DNA from: Alphaproteobacteria bacterium
GTDB taxonomy: Bacteria > Pseudomonadota > Alphaproteobacteria > ATCC43930 > CGMCC-115725
NCBI GenBank assembly: GCA_030042035.1
Contig: JASIAN010000178.1
Location: 1 to 42,182, forward strand
Length of the DNA: 42,182 nucleotides
Direction: 5' to 3'
Positions 1-8,094 of this stretch are shown here, piece by piece. The notes under the pieces were generated by a model that was given only the letters and a program-made list of their open reading frames with translations, did not search any database and was not told the DNA's origin. How positions within the stretch are numbered: the stretch's first letter is position 1; the number at the start of each line of letters is the position of its first letter. The translations under genes and the position numbers were made by a program.

Positions 1-133
1 GCAGCCGCTCGATCATCTGCGCGTGCGACGATTTGCCGGCGTCGGGATCATAGGCCGAGGACGCCACCGGCCAGCCGCGCGGCACATTGGCGGAGGCTGT
101 ATAGCGCCCGTTTTCAAAATACGAGACCTTCAT
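1..133 (-). CDS. Luciferase-like (LLM class) flavin-dependent oxidoreductase, N-terminal fragment
   Basis: Only the first 44 residues are inside the window; the gene runs off the left edge. The translation begins [11 protein letters not shown] and continues with a W-P-V segment, an AYDPDAG-like stretch and MIERL. That pattern is typical of the N-terminus of luciferase-like monooxygenases acting with FMNH2. The start is the ATG at 133..131. A second, complete LLM gene lies at 1824-3020, so the locus carries two members of the superfamily, but they are separated by ihfB and prfB and are not an operon. The substrate cannot be inferred. The assignment rests on the N-terminal motif alone. Confidence 0.6.
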   Translation of the reverse strand, partial: MKVSYFENGRYTASANVPRGWPVASSAYDPDAGKSSHAQMIERL

Positions 134-300
134 ATCGCCGTCTCCTCTCGCGCCGGTCGCCGGCCGGCGCCTGTCGAAGCGACGGTAGCACTCTGCACCG
201 GCGCTGGCGAGAGTTTGCGGTGCGCCGCCGACGGCCCTGCCTTGACGCTTGCGCATGGGTTTGGCACCGTTACGCCCTGCCTGTCCAGCCGGCGTCCGCC

Positions 301-594
301 ATGACCAAATCCGAGCTCGTTCAGCGCCTCGCCGAGGCCAACCCGCACCTCTACCAGCGCGACCTCGAGACGATCGTCAATGCGATCTTCGATGAGATCG
401 CCGCGGCGCTGGCGCGCGGCGACCGTGTCGAGCTGCGCGGTTTCGGCGCCTTCTCGGTGAAGCGCCGCGATGCCCGCGTCGGCCGCAATCCGCGCACCGG
501 TTCGAGCGTCATGGTCAGCGAAAAGCATGTGCCGTTCTTCAAGACCGGAAAGCAGTTGCGCGAACGCCTCAACCAGGGCGGCACGGCCGACTGA
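301..594 (+). CDS. ihfB: Integration host factor subunit beta
   Basis: Predicted 97-residue DNA-bending protein of the HU/IHF family, which forms a heterodimer with IHF-alpha in the nucleoid. It starts [15 protein letters not shown], as IhfB proteins do. The glycine-rich RGFGAF turn is at about 46-51. The beta-ribbon arm GRNPRTG is at 61-67, with Pro64 as the intercalating proline. The C-terminal helix is TGKQLRERL. The reading frame is open upstream to about position 220, but the ATG at 301 is chosen because it matches the family N-terminus and length; the Shine-Dalgarno before it is weak. It converges on prfB across a palindromic hairpin. Confidence 0.95.
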   Translation: MTKSELVQRLAEANPHLYQRDLETIVNAIFDEIAAALARGDRVELRGFGAFSVKRRDARVGRNPRTGSSVMVSEKHVPFFKTGKQLRERLNQGGTAD

Positions 595-609
595 CCGCTG
601 TGCCGTCAT

Positions 610-641
610 GGCCGGGCTTGACCCGGCCCTCGACGGTTTTT
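610..641. terminator. Hairpin with T-tract between convergent ihfB and prfB (dispersed palindrome)
   Basis: GGCCGGG at 610-616 and CCCGGCC at 622-628 form a perfect 7-bp stem with a 5-base loop, and a run of T follows at 637-641. It sits just after the ihfB stop, so it can end ihfB transcription. The core (GTCATGGCCGGGC) is shared with the element inside hypF near 37815, so this terminator appears to be built from a dispersed repeat. Confidence 0.6.
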
Positions 642-1770
642 CTATTGCCTCTCACCGGTGAGAGCGTCGGCACCGGCGATGCGCTGCGCCAGGGCGGCGG
701 CGAGGAAGCGGTCGATGTCGCCGTCGAGTACGGCATTGGGGTTGCCGGTTTCGACGCCGGTGCGCAGGTCTTTGACCATCTGGTAGGGCTGCAGCACGTA
801 CGAGCGGATCTGGTGGCCCCAGCCGATCTCGGTCTTGGCGGCGTTCATCGCATCGACCGCCGCCTCGCGCTTCTGCAATTCCAGTTCGTAGAGCCGCGCG
901 CGCAGCATCGCAAAGGCGTGCGCCCGGTTCTGGTGCTGCGAGCGCTCGCTCTGGCAGGTGACGACGACGCCGGTCGGCAGGTGGGTGATCCTGACGGCGC
1001 TGTCCGTCTTGTTGACGTGCTGGCCGCCGGCGCCCGAGGAGCGGTAAGTGTCGATGCGCAGGTCCTTGTCGTTGATCTCGACGCTGATCTTGTCGTCGAC
1101 GACCGGGTAGACCCAGACCGACGCAAAACTCGTGTGGCGGCGTGCGTTTGCATCAAACGGCGAAATGCGGACAAGGCGATGCACGCCGCTCTCAGTCTTC
1201 AGCCACCCGTAGGCATCGGGGCCGAGGACGCGCACGCTTGCCGATTTGATGCCGGCGCCTTCGCCGGCGCTTTCTTCCAGCCACTCGACCTTGTAGCCGT
1301 GGGCCTCGGCCCAGCGCACATACATGCGCAACAGCATCTCGGCCCAGTCCTGCGCCTCGGTGCCGCCGGCGCCGGCATGCACTTCGAGGTAGCAGTCATT
1401 GCTGTCGGCCTCGCCCGATAACAGGCTTTCGAGTTCACGCCGCTGCGCCTCCTCGCGCAACGCGCCGAGCAGCCTCTCGGCGTCGGCGACGATGCCCGCG
1501 TCGCCCTCGGCGTCGCCCAGTTCGATCAGCTCGACCGCCTCGGCGACCTCGCGCTCGATGCGGCGGTAGCCGTCGATCGCGCGCTCGAGGCGCGTACGCT
1601 CACGCAACACCTTCTGCGCCGCGGTCGGATCGTCCCACAGCTTCGGGTCTTCCGCCTTTTCGTTCAGCTCGGCGAGGCGGCGGGTTGCAGCCTCCCAGTC
1701 AAAGATGCCTCCTTAGCAGCGCCAACGACTTTTCGATGTCGTCGACAACCGCCTGCGTTTCGGCGCGCAT
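642..1770 (-). CDS. prfB: Peptide chain release factor 2, expressed by programmed +1 frameshift
   Basis: RF2 releases the nascent chain at UGA and UAA codons. The product of the joined frames is 375 residues, the usual length. The first frame runs from the ATG at 1770 for 23 codons to an in-frame TGA at 1701..1699. Shifting +1 at CTT-TGA restores a frame that continues as DWEAATRRL and runs to the stop at 642. The peptidyl-tRNA hydrolysis motif GGQ is at about 248-250, within [15 protein letters not shown]. The UGA-recognition motif SPF is at about 203-205. The downstream frame alone has no start that would give a normal N-terminus. The gene is therefore intact and self-regulated, not broken. 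Confidence 0.97.
1699..1714 (-). promoter_or_regulatory. RF2 programmed +1 frameshift site
   Basis: Read on the minus strand, the site is AAGGAGG-CAT-CTT-TGA-C. An internal Shine-Dalgarno sequence (1714..1708) sits three bases before the slippery CTT, which is followed by the RF2-dependent stop TGA. This is the canonical autoregulatory arrangement: when RF2 is scarce, the ribosome pauses at UGA and slips +1 to make more RF2. Here the internal Shine-Dalgarno is a full AAGGAGG. Confidence 0.97.
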
Positions 1771-1823
1771 GTGAATTCCCTCGTTGTCTTGGTCCTGTAG
1801 ATATTAATATGGGGGCTGCGATG

Positions 1824-3020
1824 TCATTTGGCCGCGCGCGCCGCGAGCCACTCGGTCTCGTCGGCGTCGATCGGCGGCAGGTCCTGCAGCTGCGGCAGCA
1901 CTTCGGTGGCCGCCAGAGTAAAGCTCTTCTCCGCCTCGGCGTGGGTCACGAGGCCCTGGCGCGTCATCATGATGATGTGATGGATGCCGCCGACCCGCTT
2001 TCTGAACTCCGTGATCTGGCGCGCGACAGTATCGGGGTTGCCGGCGAACATCTGGCCCTGGCCGACCAAGACCTCGGCGTCGAGCTTGGTCGGCCGCGGC
2101 CGCCGTGAGGCGCCCGTGCGCCATGCCGCCGGCGCCATTTCGGGCGCGACGTTGCCCGGCTGAAACTTCGCGTATTGCGGCGCCGACTTGATGCTGACGG
2201 TCAGAAACCACGCGATCTTCTGGCCGATGCGCAAGCCCTCCTCGTCGCTGTCGCCGACATAGGCAAACGCCATGTAGGAAAACCGGTCCTCGCCCGCCGG
2301 CGGCAGCCCGGCCGCCCGGCGCGCCTCCTTGTAGGCGCCGAAGGCCTGTCGAGTGCGGTCGTAGCCGCCGAACAGCAGCGTGTTGACGATGCCGCGGCGC
2401 CCCAATTCGGCGCAGGTCGGCAGGTCGGAGGTTGCGGCCCAGAATTCCGGCCGTGGCTGCTGGTAGGGGCGCGGCCAGATGTTGACATGCGGGTGAATGA
2501 AGAATTTGCCCTCCCAACTGAACGGCCCGTCATGGCTGGTCAGCGCCTTCTCGATCAGGTCGATCGCCTCCCATTCGCGCTCGCGGATGCGCATCGGGTT
2601 GGCATCGCCCGACACCATCTCGGTCGCACCCGATTTGACAAAACCGATCTCCAGCCGGCCCTTCGACAATATGTCGATCGTCGCGTATTCCTCGGCGACG
2701 CGGACGGGATCGGGGCGCACCGTGATCAGCGTACCAAGCGACAGGATGCGCACGTTCCGCGTCAGCCGCGCGACGACGCCGGTGATGACCGGGCTCGCCG
2801 CCCACAGATTGTTGATGCCGGAGTGGTGCTCGTTGGTGACGATATGGATGCCGAGGTCGTCGCACAGGCGATATTCGTCGAACACCTCGTCGTAGAGCCG
2901 CGCCGCGATCTTGGGATCGCAATAGCGGTTGGGCAGGCTGGCGCGCACCGAGTCCGCCTGTTCCAGCACTTCGGCCGGCACAAACGGGTAGGGGTTCTCG
3001 CAATGGTTCCACAATTCCAT
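1824..3020 (-). CDS. LLM class flavin-dependent oxidoreductase
   Basis: Predicted 398-residue TIM-barrel monooxygenase of the luciferase-like superfamily (FMNH2- or F420-using enzymes such as alkanesulfonate or long-chain alkane monooxygenases). Supporting segments are the NEHHSG motif near 67, which is the conserved LLM 'EHH' signature, ITGVVARLTRNVRI, EEYATIDILSKGRLEIGF, and a C-terminal GNPDTVARQI. The frame is open further upstream to 3332, but that stretch crosses a palindromic repeat. The ATG at 3020 has a good GGAGGG Shine-Dalgarno 8-10 bases ahead and gives a normal family start. The substrate is unknown. Confidence 0.85.
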   Translation of the reverse strand: MELWNHCENPYPFVPAEVLEQADSVRASLPNRYCDPKIAARLYDEVFDEYRLCDDLGIHIVTNEHHSGINNLWAASPVITGVVARLTRNVRILSLGTLITVRPDPVRVAEEYATIDILSKGRLEIGFVKSGATEMVSGDANPMRIREREWEAIDLIEKALTSHDGPFSWEGKFFIHPHVNIWPRPYQQPRPEFWAATSDLPTCAELGRRGIVNTLLFGGYDRTRQAFGAYKEARRAAGLPPAGEDRFSYMAFAYVGDSDEEGLRIGQKIAWFLTVSIKSAPQYAKFQPGNVAPEMAPAAWRTGASRRPRPTKLDAEVLVGQGQMFAGNPDTVARQITEFRKRVGGIHHIIMMTRQGLVTHAEAEKSFTLAATEVLPQLQDLPPIDADETEWLAARAAK

Positions 3021-3045
3021 CGAACCGCCCTCCGGCTGACGCGCC

Positions 3046-3134
3046 GTCATTGCGAGGAGCCCGTCGGGCGACGAAGCAACCCCGGTGAGCGAGCGCCGCG
3101 CGACCTCAGATTGCTTCGCTGCGCTCGCAATGAC
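3046..3134. repeat. Dispersed palindromic element, GTCATTGCGAG type
   Basis: The element is bounded by the perfect inverted repeat GTCATTGCGAG (3046-3056) and CTCGCAATGAC (3124-3134). Its interior contains CGACGAAGCAA and TTGCTTCGCTGCG, which also pair in part. It lies between sspB and the LLM gene, 25 bp upstream of the LLM start. This is the architecture of short non-autonomous intergenic repeats seen in alphaproteobacteria. A folded transcript would make a long hairpin. Confidence 0.8.
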
Positions 3135-3144
3135 AATCGCGGTT

Positions 3145-3624
3145 TCAGCGCTTACGGAAGCTGTCGAGCGTAACGACCTCGGCGGTTGGCTTTTCGGCCG
3201 GCTTCGCCTCGGGCGCCGCAGCAAGCGGCGCCGGTACCGTGGCCGGCTTGGTCGGCGTCGCCGCCGGCGCCGGCGTCGCGAATTCCAGTGCGAAATTGAC
3301 GGATGGATCGGCAAAGCTGCGCACCGCCGCAAACGGCACGATCAGCCGCTCCAATTGCCTCTGGAAGCTCAGCGTGACCGAAAACGCGTCGCGGCTGACC
3401 TCAAGCTCCCAGAACTGGTGCTGCAACACGATCGTCATGATGTCGGGATAGCGTTCGCGCAACGAGTCGGGGATCGCGACGCCGGGCATCCCGGTGGCAA
3501 AGCCGATGTAGAAATGGTGCGCGCCGCGCAAGCCTTCCTTGGCTGCCCGCTCCAGGGCTTCGCGCACGACGCCGCGCAACGCGCGCTCAACCATCTGTTC
3601 GTAGTGATAGAGATCCTGCGGCAT
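3145..3624 (-). CDS. sspB: SspB-like adaptor for ClpXP (alpha-type)
   Basis: Predicted 159-residue cytoplasmic adaptor that binds the ssrA tag on rescued polypeptides and delivers them to the ClpXP protease. The folded domain covers about residues 1-110 (MPQDLYHYEQMVERALRGVV, HHFYIGFATGMPGV, LQHQFWELEVSRDAFSVTL, LIVPFAAVRSFADPSV). A flexible Ala/Pro-rich linker follows at about 118-147. The conserved C-terminal tail VVTLDSFRKR matches the ClpX-docking tail of alpha-type SspB. The gene begins about 26 bp after the 3' end of the ssrA RNA on the same strand, so the tag-encoding RNA and the tag reader are neighbours. The ATG at 3624 gives the usual family start. Confidence 0.92.
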   Translation of the reverse strand: MPQDLYHYEQMVERALRGVVREALERAAKEGLRGAHHFYIGFATGMPGVAIPDSLRERYPDIMTIVLQHQFWELEVSRDAFSVTLSFQRQLERLIVPFAAVRSFADPSVNFALEFATPAPAATPTKPATVPAPLAAAPEAKPAEKPTAEVVTLDSFRKR

Positions 3625-3649
3625 GGCCCTGGTCAGCCAGTCGGGAATG

Positions 3650-3970
3650 AGTTGAGGGGCTTCTGTTGCCCGGTGCCCCTCGGACCGCGAGTTACCTGCT
3701 GAGCTTCACCCCACACGGGGTTAGGCGGCAAGAGCCTCAGTTGCGAAGTTGTCGTTCGCAGCTAATTTTTGACCCGATAACGGCGGTATCATGCCGGGCG
3801 AAAGCGTTGCCTTTACCACGCGCGTCGAGCCTGTTTCGCCCCCATGGAGCCGCTGGAACGGCCGATTCGCCGCGCCGGCTGAAATGGTGGAGGCGCCGGG
3901 TACCGCCCCCGGGTCCGCAACGCTTATTTCGCAAGCCGTTTATCGCCATAGTCGGTCGCCCGACGCGGTA
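3650..3970 (-). ncRNA. ssrA: Two-piece, circularly permuted tmRNA
   Basis: Read on the minus strand, the acceptor piece comes first. It ends CGCCTCC-ACCA (3895..3885), with a T-arm stem CCGGG/CCCGG just before. A 41-base linker (3884..3844) follows and is expected to be removed. The coding piece begins GGGGGCG at 3843..3837 and pairs with CGCCTCC to form the acceptor stem with one G-U pair. Next come the resume context AATTAGCT and the tag reading frame. A CCCC/GGGG helix follows the tag stop, and a 7-bp hairpin (3654-3660 with 3675-3681) closes the 3' side. This acceptor-first order is the permuted form known from Alphaproteobacteria. The outer ends are approximate by about 15 bases. Confidence 0.95.
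3721..3759 (-). other. tmRNA proteolysis-tag reading frame
   Basis: Twelve codons from the GCG resume codon at 3759 to TAA at 3723..3721 encode ANDNFATEALAA. With the alanine carried by the tmRNA itself, the tag added to stalled proteins is AANDNFATEALAA. The AANDNF start is the SspB-binding side and the terminal LAA is the ClpX-recognition side. The frame is too short to be found as an ordinary gene. Confidence 0.95.
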
Positions 3971-4029
3971 AGATATAGGGTGGGCGCGGGCGAAACGCAA
4001 TGATGCCCGCGGCGTCCCGCCGGAAGGGT

Positions 4030-4104
4030 GTCGTTCCCGCGAAGGCGGGAACCCCGGGCCGCGCCTCATTTGCCGCCCTGGATGCCCGCTTGCGCGGGCA
4101 CGAC
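4030..4104. repeat. Dispersed palindromic element, TCGTTCCCGCGAAGGCGGGAA type
   Basis: The outer ends GTCGTTCCCGC (4030-4040) and GCGGGCACGAC (4094-4104) are inverted repeats with one mismatch. Each half also folds on itself: TTCCCGC-GAAG-GCGGGAA, and GCCCGC-TTGC-GCGGGC. The element lies between the ssrA gene and thyX, ending about 16 bp before the thyX start, so it may form part of the thyX leader. It differs in sequence from the elements at 610, 3046 and 37815. Confidence 0.8.
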
Positions 4105-4120
4105 GATGAGGTGAGGAGCG

Positions 4121-5065
4121 ATGCCGCTGAGTCGGGAACAGCAAGCCGAAATCGCGGTTGCGCGCGGCCAGACGCGCGAGACGCGCCGCGCCACCGTGCC
4201 GGCGCTCGAAGAGATCCTCTACGAGGCGATCCCGGTGCTCGATCACGGCTTCATCCGCGTCGTCGATTACATGGGCGACGACGCGGCGATCGTGCAGGCG
4301 GCGCGCGTCTCCTACGGCCGCGGCACGAAGCGCGTCAGCGAGGACCAGGGCCTCATCAACTACCTGATGCGGCATCGCCACACGACCCCGTTCGAGATGT
4401 GCGAGATCAAGTATCACGTCAAGTTGCCGATCTTTGTCGCCCGGCAATGGATCAGGCACCGCACCGCCAACGTCAACGAATACTCGGCGCGCTATTCGAT
4501 CCTCGACAACGAATTCTACGTGCCAGCGCCGGATAAGCTGGCGACGCAGGCGACGACGAACCGTCAGGGGCGCGGCGCGGTCATTGCGGGCGCGGCGGCG
4601 CAGCGTGTCCTCGACCTGCTGCGCGGCGATGCCGAGCGCGCTTATGCCGGCTATGCCGAGCTGTTGAACGAGGACGCGGCCGGCCGGCCGCGCGACCCGT
4701 CATGGCCCGGCCTCGCGCGTGAACTGGCGCGCATGAACCTGTCGCTGAATTTCTATACGCAGTGGTATTGGAAGATCGACCTGTACAACCTCCTGCATTT
4801 TCTCGCATTGCGCGCCGATCCCCATGCGCAATACGAAATCCGCGCCTATGCCGAGGCGATGCTGGACACCGTCAAGCGCTGGGTGCCGCTGGCCTATGAG
4901 GCGTTTCTCGAATACCGCATGAATGCGGCGACGATCTCGGCGACGGGCCTCCAGGTCATCCGCCGCATGCTCGCCGGCGAGAGGGTCGATCAGCCGTCGA
5001 GCGGCCTTTCCGCGCGCGAATGGCGCGAACTGATGGCGCTGATCAACGCCGACGCGGCGAGCTGA
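4121..5065 (+). CDS. thyX: FAD-dependent thymidylate synthase
   Basis: ThyX methylates dUMP to dTMP using methylenetetrahydrofolate and reduced FAD, replacing ThyA. The 314-residue product has the ThyX signature RHR followed by seven residues and Ser: RHR at 112-114 and S122, within [15 protein letters not shown]. Other conserved blocks are [24 protein letters not shown] and [18 protein letters not shown], followed by [11 protein letters not shown]. The ATG at 4121 follows a GAGGAG Shine-Dalgarno. The gene is divergent from the ssrA and sspB pair, with a palindromic repeat between them. Confidence 0.96.
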   Translation: MPLSREQQAEIAVARGQTRETRRATVPALEEILYEAIPVLDHGFIRVVDYMGDDAAIVQAARVSYGRGTKRVSEDQGLINYLMRHRHTTPFEMCEIKYHVKLPIFVARQWIRHRTANVNEYSARYSILDNEFYVPAPDKLATQATTNRQGRGAVIAGAAAQRVLDLLRGDAERAYAGYAELLNEDAAGRPRDPSWPGLARELARMNLSLNFYTQWYWKIDLYNLLHFLALRADPHAQYEIRAYAEAMLDTVKRWVPLAYEAFLEYRMNAATISATGLQVIRRMLAGERVDQPSSGLSAREWRELMALINADAAS

Positions 5066-5146
5066 CGCCGCATTGTCCACCGTTCGCGGCCTCGGCCTGC
5101 GGTATACTTGCCGTCATCAGCTCAACAGACAGACCAGGAGTTGTGG

Positions 5147-6256
5147 ATGGAAACGCGGGCGGCGGTGGCGTACGAGGCGGGGAAGCCCTTGTCGATCGAG
5201 ACGGTAGACCTCGACGGGCCGAAAGCCGGCGAGGTCATGGTCGAAGTGAAGGCGACGGGCATCTGCCACACCGACGCCTACACGCTATCGGGCGCCGACC
5301 CGGAGGGCCTCTTTCCGGCAATCCTCGGGCACGAAGGCGCCGGCGTCGTCGTCGAGGTCGGGCCGGGCGTCACGAGCCTCAAGCGCGGTGATCACGTGAT
5401 CCCGCTTTACACGCCGGAATGCCGCCAGTGCGAAGCGTGTCTCTCGCGCAAGACCAATTTGTGCACGGCGATCCGCGCGACGCAGGGCCGCGGTTTGATG
5501 CCCGACGGCACGAGCCGCTTCTCGCGTGCCGGCCGGCCGATCCTGCATTACATGGGCACCTCGACCTTTGCGAATTTCACCGTCTTGCCGGAAATCGCAG
5601 TCGCGAAAATCCGCGAGGACGCGCCGTTCGACAAGGTCTGCTACATCGGTTGCGGCGTCACGACTGGCCTCGGCGCCGTTATGAACACCGCGAAGGTCGA
5701 GGCGGGCGCCCGCGTCGTCGTGTTCGGGCTGGGCGGCATCGGCCTCAATGTCGTGCAGGGCTGCCGCCTCGTCGGCGCCGACATGGTCGTCGGCATCGAC
5801 ATCAACCCCGGCCGCCGGGCGCTCGCCGAAAAATTCGGCCTGACGCATTTCGTCAACCCGGCCGAGGTCGAGGGCGACCTCGTGCCGTATCTCGTCGATC
5901 TGACGAAGGGCGGGGCCGATTACAGCTTCGAGTGCATCGGCAATGTTGCGACGATGCGGCAGGCGCTGGAATGCTGCCACCGCGGCTGGGGCGTCAGCGT
6001 CATCATCGGCGTCGCTGCGGCGGGCCAGGAGATTGCGACGCGGCCGTTCCAGCTCGTGACTGGCCGGGTGTGGAAGGGCACCGCGTTCGGCGGCGCGCGC
6101 GGCCGCACTGACGTGCCGAAAATCGTCGACTGGTATATGGAGAAAAAGATCAACATCGACGACCTGATCACCCACACACTGCCGCTCGCCGACATCAACA
6201 AGGGCTTCGAATTGATGCATGCCGGCCAGTCGATCCGCAGCGTCGTCGTTTATTAG
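5147..6256 (+). CDS. frmA: S-(hydroxymethyl)glutathione dehydrogenase (class III alcohol dehydrogenase)
   Basis: Oxidises the glutathione adduct of formaldehyde with NAD+, detoxifying formaldehyde in the cytoplasm. It is a 369-residue zinc MDR enzyme. Catalytic zinc ligands are Cys40 ([10 protein letters not shown]), His62 with Glu63 (LGHEGAG) and Cys169 (YIGCGVTTG). The structural zinc is bound by Cys92, 95, 98 and 106. The NAD-binding loop is GLGGIG at 194-199. The frame opens at 5108, but the ATG at 5147 has an ACCAGGAG Shine-Dalgarno and the family start [15 protein letters not shown]. No fghA esterase is adjacent. Glycerol kinase follows after only 5 bp, so the two are probably co-transcribed. 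The alternative symbol adhC is also used. Confidence 0.95.
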   Translation: METRAAVAYEAGKPLSIETVDLDGPKAGEVMVEVKATGICHTDAYTLSGADPEGLFPAILGHEGAGVVVEVGPGVTSLKRGDHVIPLYTPECRQCEACLSRKTNLCTAIRATQGRGLMPDGTSRFSRAGRPILHYMGTSTFANFTVLPEIAVAKIREDAPFDKVCYIGCGVTTGLGAVMNTAKVEAGARVVVFGLGGIGLNVVQGCRLVGADMVVGIDINPGRRALAEKFGLTHFVNPAEVEGDLVPYLVDLTKGGADYSFECIGNVATMRQALECCHRGWGVSVIIGVAAAGQEIATRPFQLVTGRVWKGTAFGGARGRTDVPKIVDWYMEKKINIDDLITHTLPLADINKGFELMHAGQSIRSVVVY

Positions 6257-6261
6257 CGGCA

Positions 6262-7755
6262 ATGGCCGGGCCGGATTTTCTGCTGGCGATCGACCAGGGC
6301 ACGACCAGCACCCGCGCCCTCCTGTTCGATGCGGCGGGCGCCGTGCATCACATCGCGCGGCGCGAATTGCGGCAGATTTATCCCCGGCCCGGATGGGTCG
6401 AGCACGATGCGGAGGAAATCTGGCAGGCCGTTGTCGCGGCCGGACGCGAGGCGACCGCCGCCGCAGAGGGCCGGCCGATCGCCGCGCTCGGCATCGCCAA
6501 CCAGCGCGAGACAACGGTGCTGTGGGAGAGCGCGAGCGGCCGCCCGGTCTCGAACGCGATCGTCTGGCAGGATCGCCGCACGGCCGGGCTGTGCGCCGAG
6601 TGGCGGGCGCAGCGCCTCGATGCGCTCGTGGCCGAGCGCGCCGGTCTGGTGATCGACCCGTATTTCTCAGCTTCGAAAATCACCTGGCTGCTCGATCATG
6701 TCGCAGGCCTGCGCCGGCGCGCCATGGTCGGCGACATCGCGTTCGGCACAATCGACAGTTTTTTGTTATGGCGGCTCACGAACGGCCGGCAGCATGCGAC
6801 CGATGCGACCAACGCCTCGCGCACGCTGCTGTTCAATCTGCGGCGGCTCGAATGGGACGACGACCTGCTTGCCGCGTTTGCGGTGCCGCGCGCGCTGCTG
6901 CCGGAAGTGCGCGATTGCGACGGCGATTTCGGCCAAGCCGAGAGGGCGCTGTTTGGCGACGCGATCCCGATTGCCGGGGTCGCCGGCGACCAGCAGGCGG
7001 CGCTGATCGGGCAGGCGTGCTTCCGCCCGGGCATGCTCAAATCGACTTTCGGCACCGGCGCCTTTGCCCTCGTCCATACCGGTGCCCAGCCGGTGCGCTC
7101 GCGCCACCGCCTGCTCACGACGCTCGCCTACCGGCTCGGGGGCGAGACGGCCTATGCGCTCGAAGGCAGCATCTTCATCGCCGGCGCCGCCGTAGAGTGG
7201 TTGCGCGATAAGCTCGGCGCGGTCGCCGCCGCCGGCGAGACCGAGGCGCTCGCGGCCGGGGCCGATCCGCGCCAACGCGTCTATCTCGTGCCGGCCTTTG
7301 CCGGGCTCGGCGCGCCCTACTGGTCGCCCGATGCGCGCGGCGCGCTTACGGGCCTCACCGCCGATTGCGGCCTCGCGGAGATCGCGCGGGCGGCGCTCGA
7401 AGCGGTTGGCTACCAGACGCGCGACCTTGTCGCGGCGATGGCCGAGGATGGCGGCCGTGCGATCACCAATCTGCGCGTCGATGGCGGCCTCGCGGCGAGC
7501 GACTGGACGATGCAGTTTCTCGCCGACATGCTGCCGGCCGAGGTGGCGCGGCCGGCTGTGCTGGAGACGACGGCATGGGGCGTGGCTTATATCGCCGGCC
7601 TCGCGCGGGGAATCTGCCCGCCGCCTGCCGAGATGACGGCGCGCTGGTCGGCCGCCCAATCGTTCGCGCCCCGGATGGACGCGGCCGAGCGCGAGGAGCG
7701 CTATGCCGGGTGGCGCCGCGCCGTCGCCGGCGTCCTGGCCGCTGCGGCGCCGTGA
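6262..7755 (+). CDS. glpK: Glycerol kinase
   Basis: Phosphorylates glycerol to sn-glycerol 3-phosphate with ATP. The 497-residue FGGY-family sugar kinase has the N-terminal phosphate loop DQGTTSTR at 11-18. The substrate block IANQRETTVLWE and AIVWQDRRT follow. The second domain contains GDQQAALIGQACF, KSTFGTGAF and the C-terminal DGGLAASDWTMQ. Length is normal. It starts 5 bp after frmA and its stop overlaps the GTG of the cupin gene by 3 bp, so the three genes form one run. No glpD, glpF or glpR is in the window. Confidence 0.94.
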   Translation: MAGPDFLLAIDQGTTSTRALLFDAAGAVHHIARRELRQIYPRPGWVEHDAEEIWQAVVAAGREATAAAEGRPIAALGIANQRETTVLWESASGRPVSNAIVWQDRRTAGLCAEWRAQRLDALVAERAGLVIDPYFSASKITWLLDHVAGLRRRAMVGDIAFGTIDSFLLWRLTNGRQHATDATNASRTLLFNLRRLEWDDDLLAAFAVPRALLPEVRDCDGDFGQAERALFGDAIPIAGVAGDQQAALIGQACFRPGMLKSTFGTGAFALVHTGAQPVRSRHRLLTTLAYRLGGETAYALEGSIFIAGAAVEWLRDKLGAVAAAGETEALAAGADPRQRVYLVPAFAGLGAPYWSPDARGALTGLTADCGLAEIARAALEAVGYQTRDLVAAMAEDGGRAITNLRVDGGLAASDWTMQFLADMLPAEVARPAVLETTAWGVAYIAGLARGICPPPAEMTARWSAAQSFAPRMDAAEREERYAGWRRAVAGVLAAAAP

Positions 7756-8069
7756 ACCTGCTTCAGGGTCTGCCCGATGCGCGCGCCGGCGAAGTGACGG
7801 AAACGCTGGTCGCGGCGCCGGGGCTCCGCATCGAGCGCATCGTGTCCCTGGGCCAGGCGAGCCCGCCCGGCTTCTGGTACGACCAGCACGAGAACGAATG
7901 GGTCCTGCTGCTCGCCGGCGCGGCCGAATTGCGCTTCGCGGATGAACCCGACGCACGCCGCCTCGCACCCGGCGATCACGTGCTGATCGCGCCCAACCGC
8001 CGCCATCGCATCGACTGGACTGACCCCGCCGTCCCGACCGTCTGGCTCGCGGTATTCTACGGCGGGTAG
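7752..8069 (+). CDS. Small cupin-domain protein
   Basis: Predicted 105-residue single-domain cupin of unknown substrate. Cupin motif 1 is DQHENEWVLLLAGAAEL (about 44-60), with His46 and Glu49 as likely metal ligands. Motif 2 includes LAPGDHVLIAPNRRHRID (about 71-88), with His85. It ends VPTVWLAVFYGG. The start is GTG at 7752, overlapping the glpK TGA in a GTGA junction, which implies translational coupling. The frame is open much further upstream inside glpK, but the GTG gives a natural N-terminus. The link to glycerol or formaldehyde metabolism is only by position. Confidence 0.82.
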   Translation: MNLLQGLPDARAGEVTETLVAAPGLRIERIVSLGQASPPGFWYDQHENEWVLLLAGAAELRFADEPDARRLAPGDHVLIAPNRRHRIDWTDPAVPTVWLAVFYGG

Positions 8070-8094
8070 GGAGGACCGGAGCCGGTATTTGCCG

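Noticed and set aside
642-1610. prfB as a truncated gene or pseudogene beginning near 1610
   Set aside because: The upstream frame, internal Shine-Dalgarno and CTT-TGA-C slip site explain the break as the normal programmed frameshift.
3666-3971. Short plus-strand frame between sspB and thyX
   Set aside because: It lies on the opposite strand of the tmRNA gene, whose tag frame, acceptor stem and hairpins account for the sequence.
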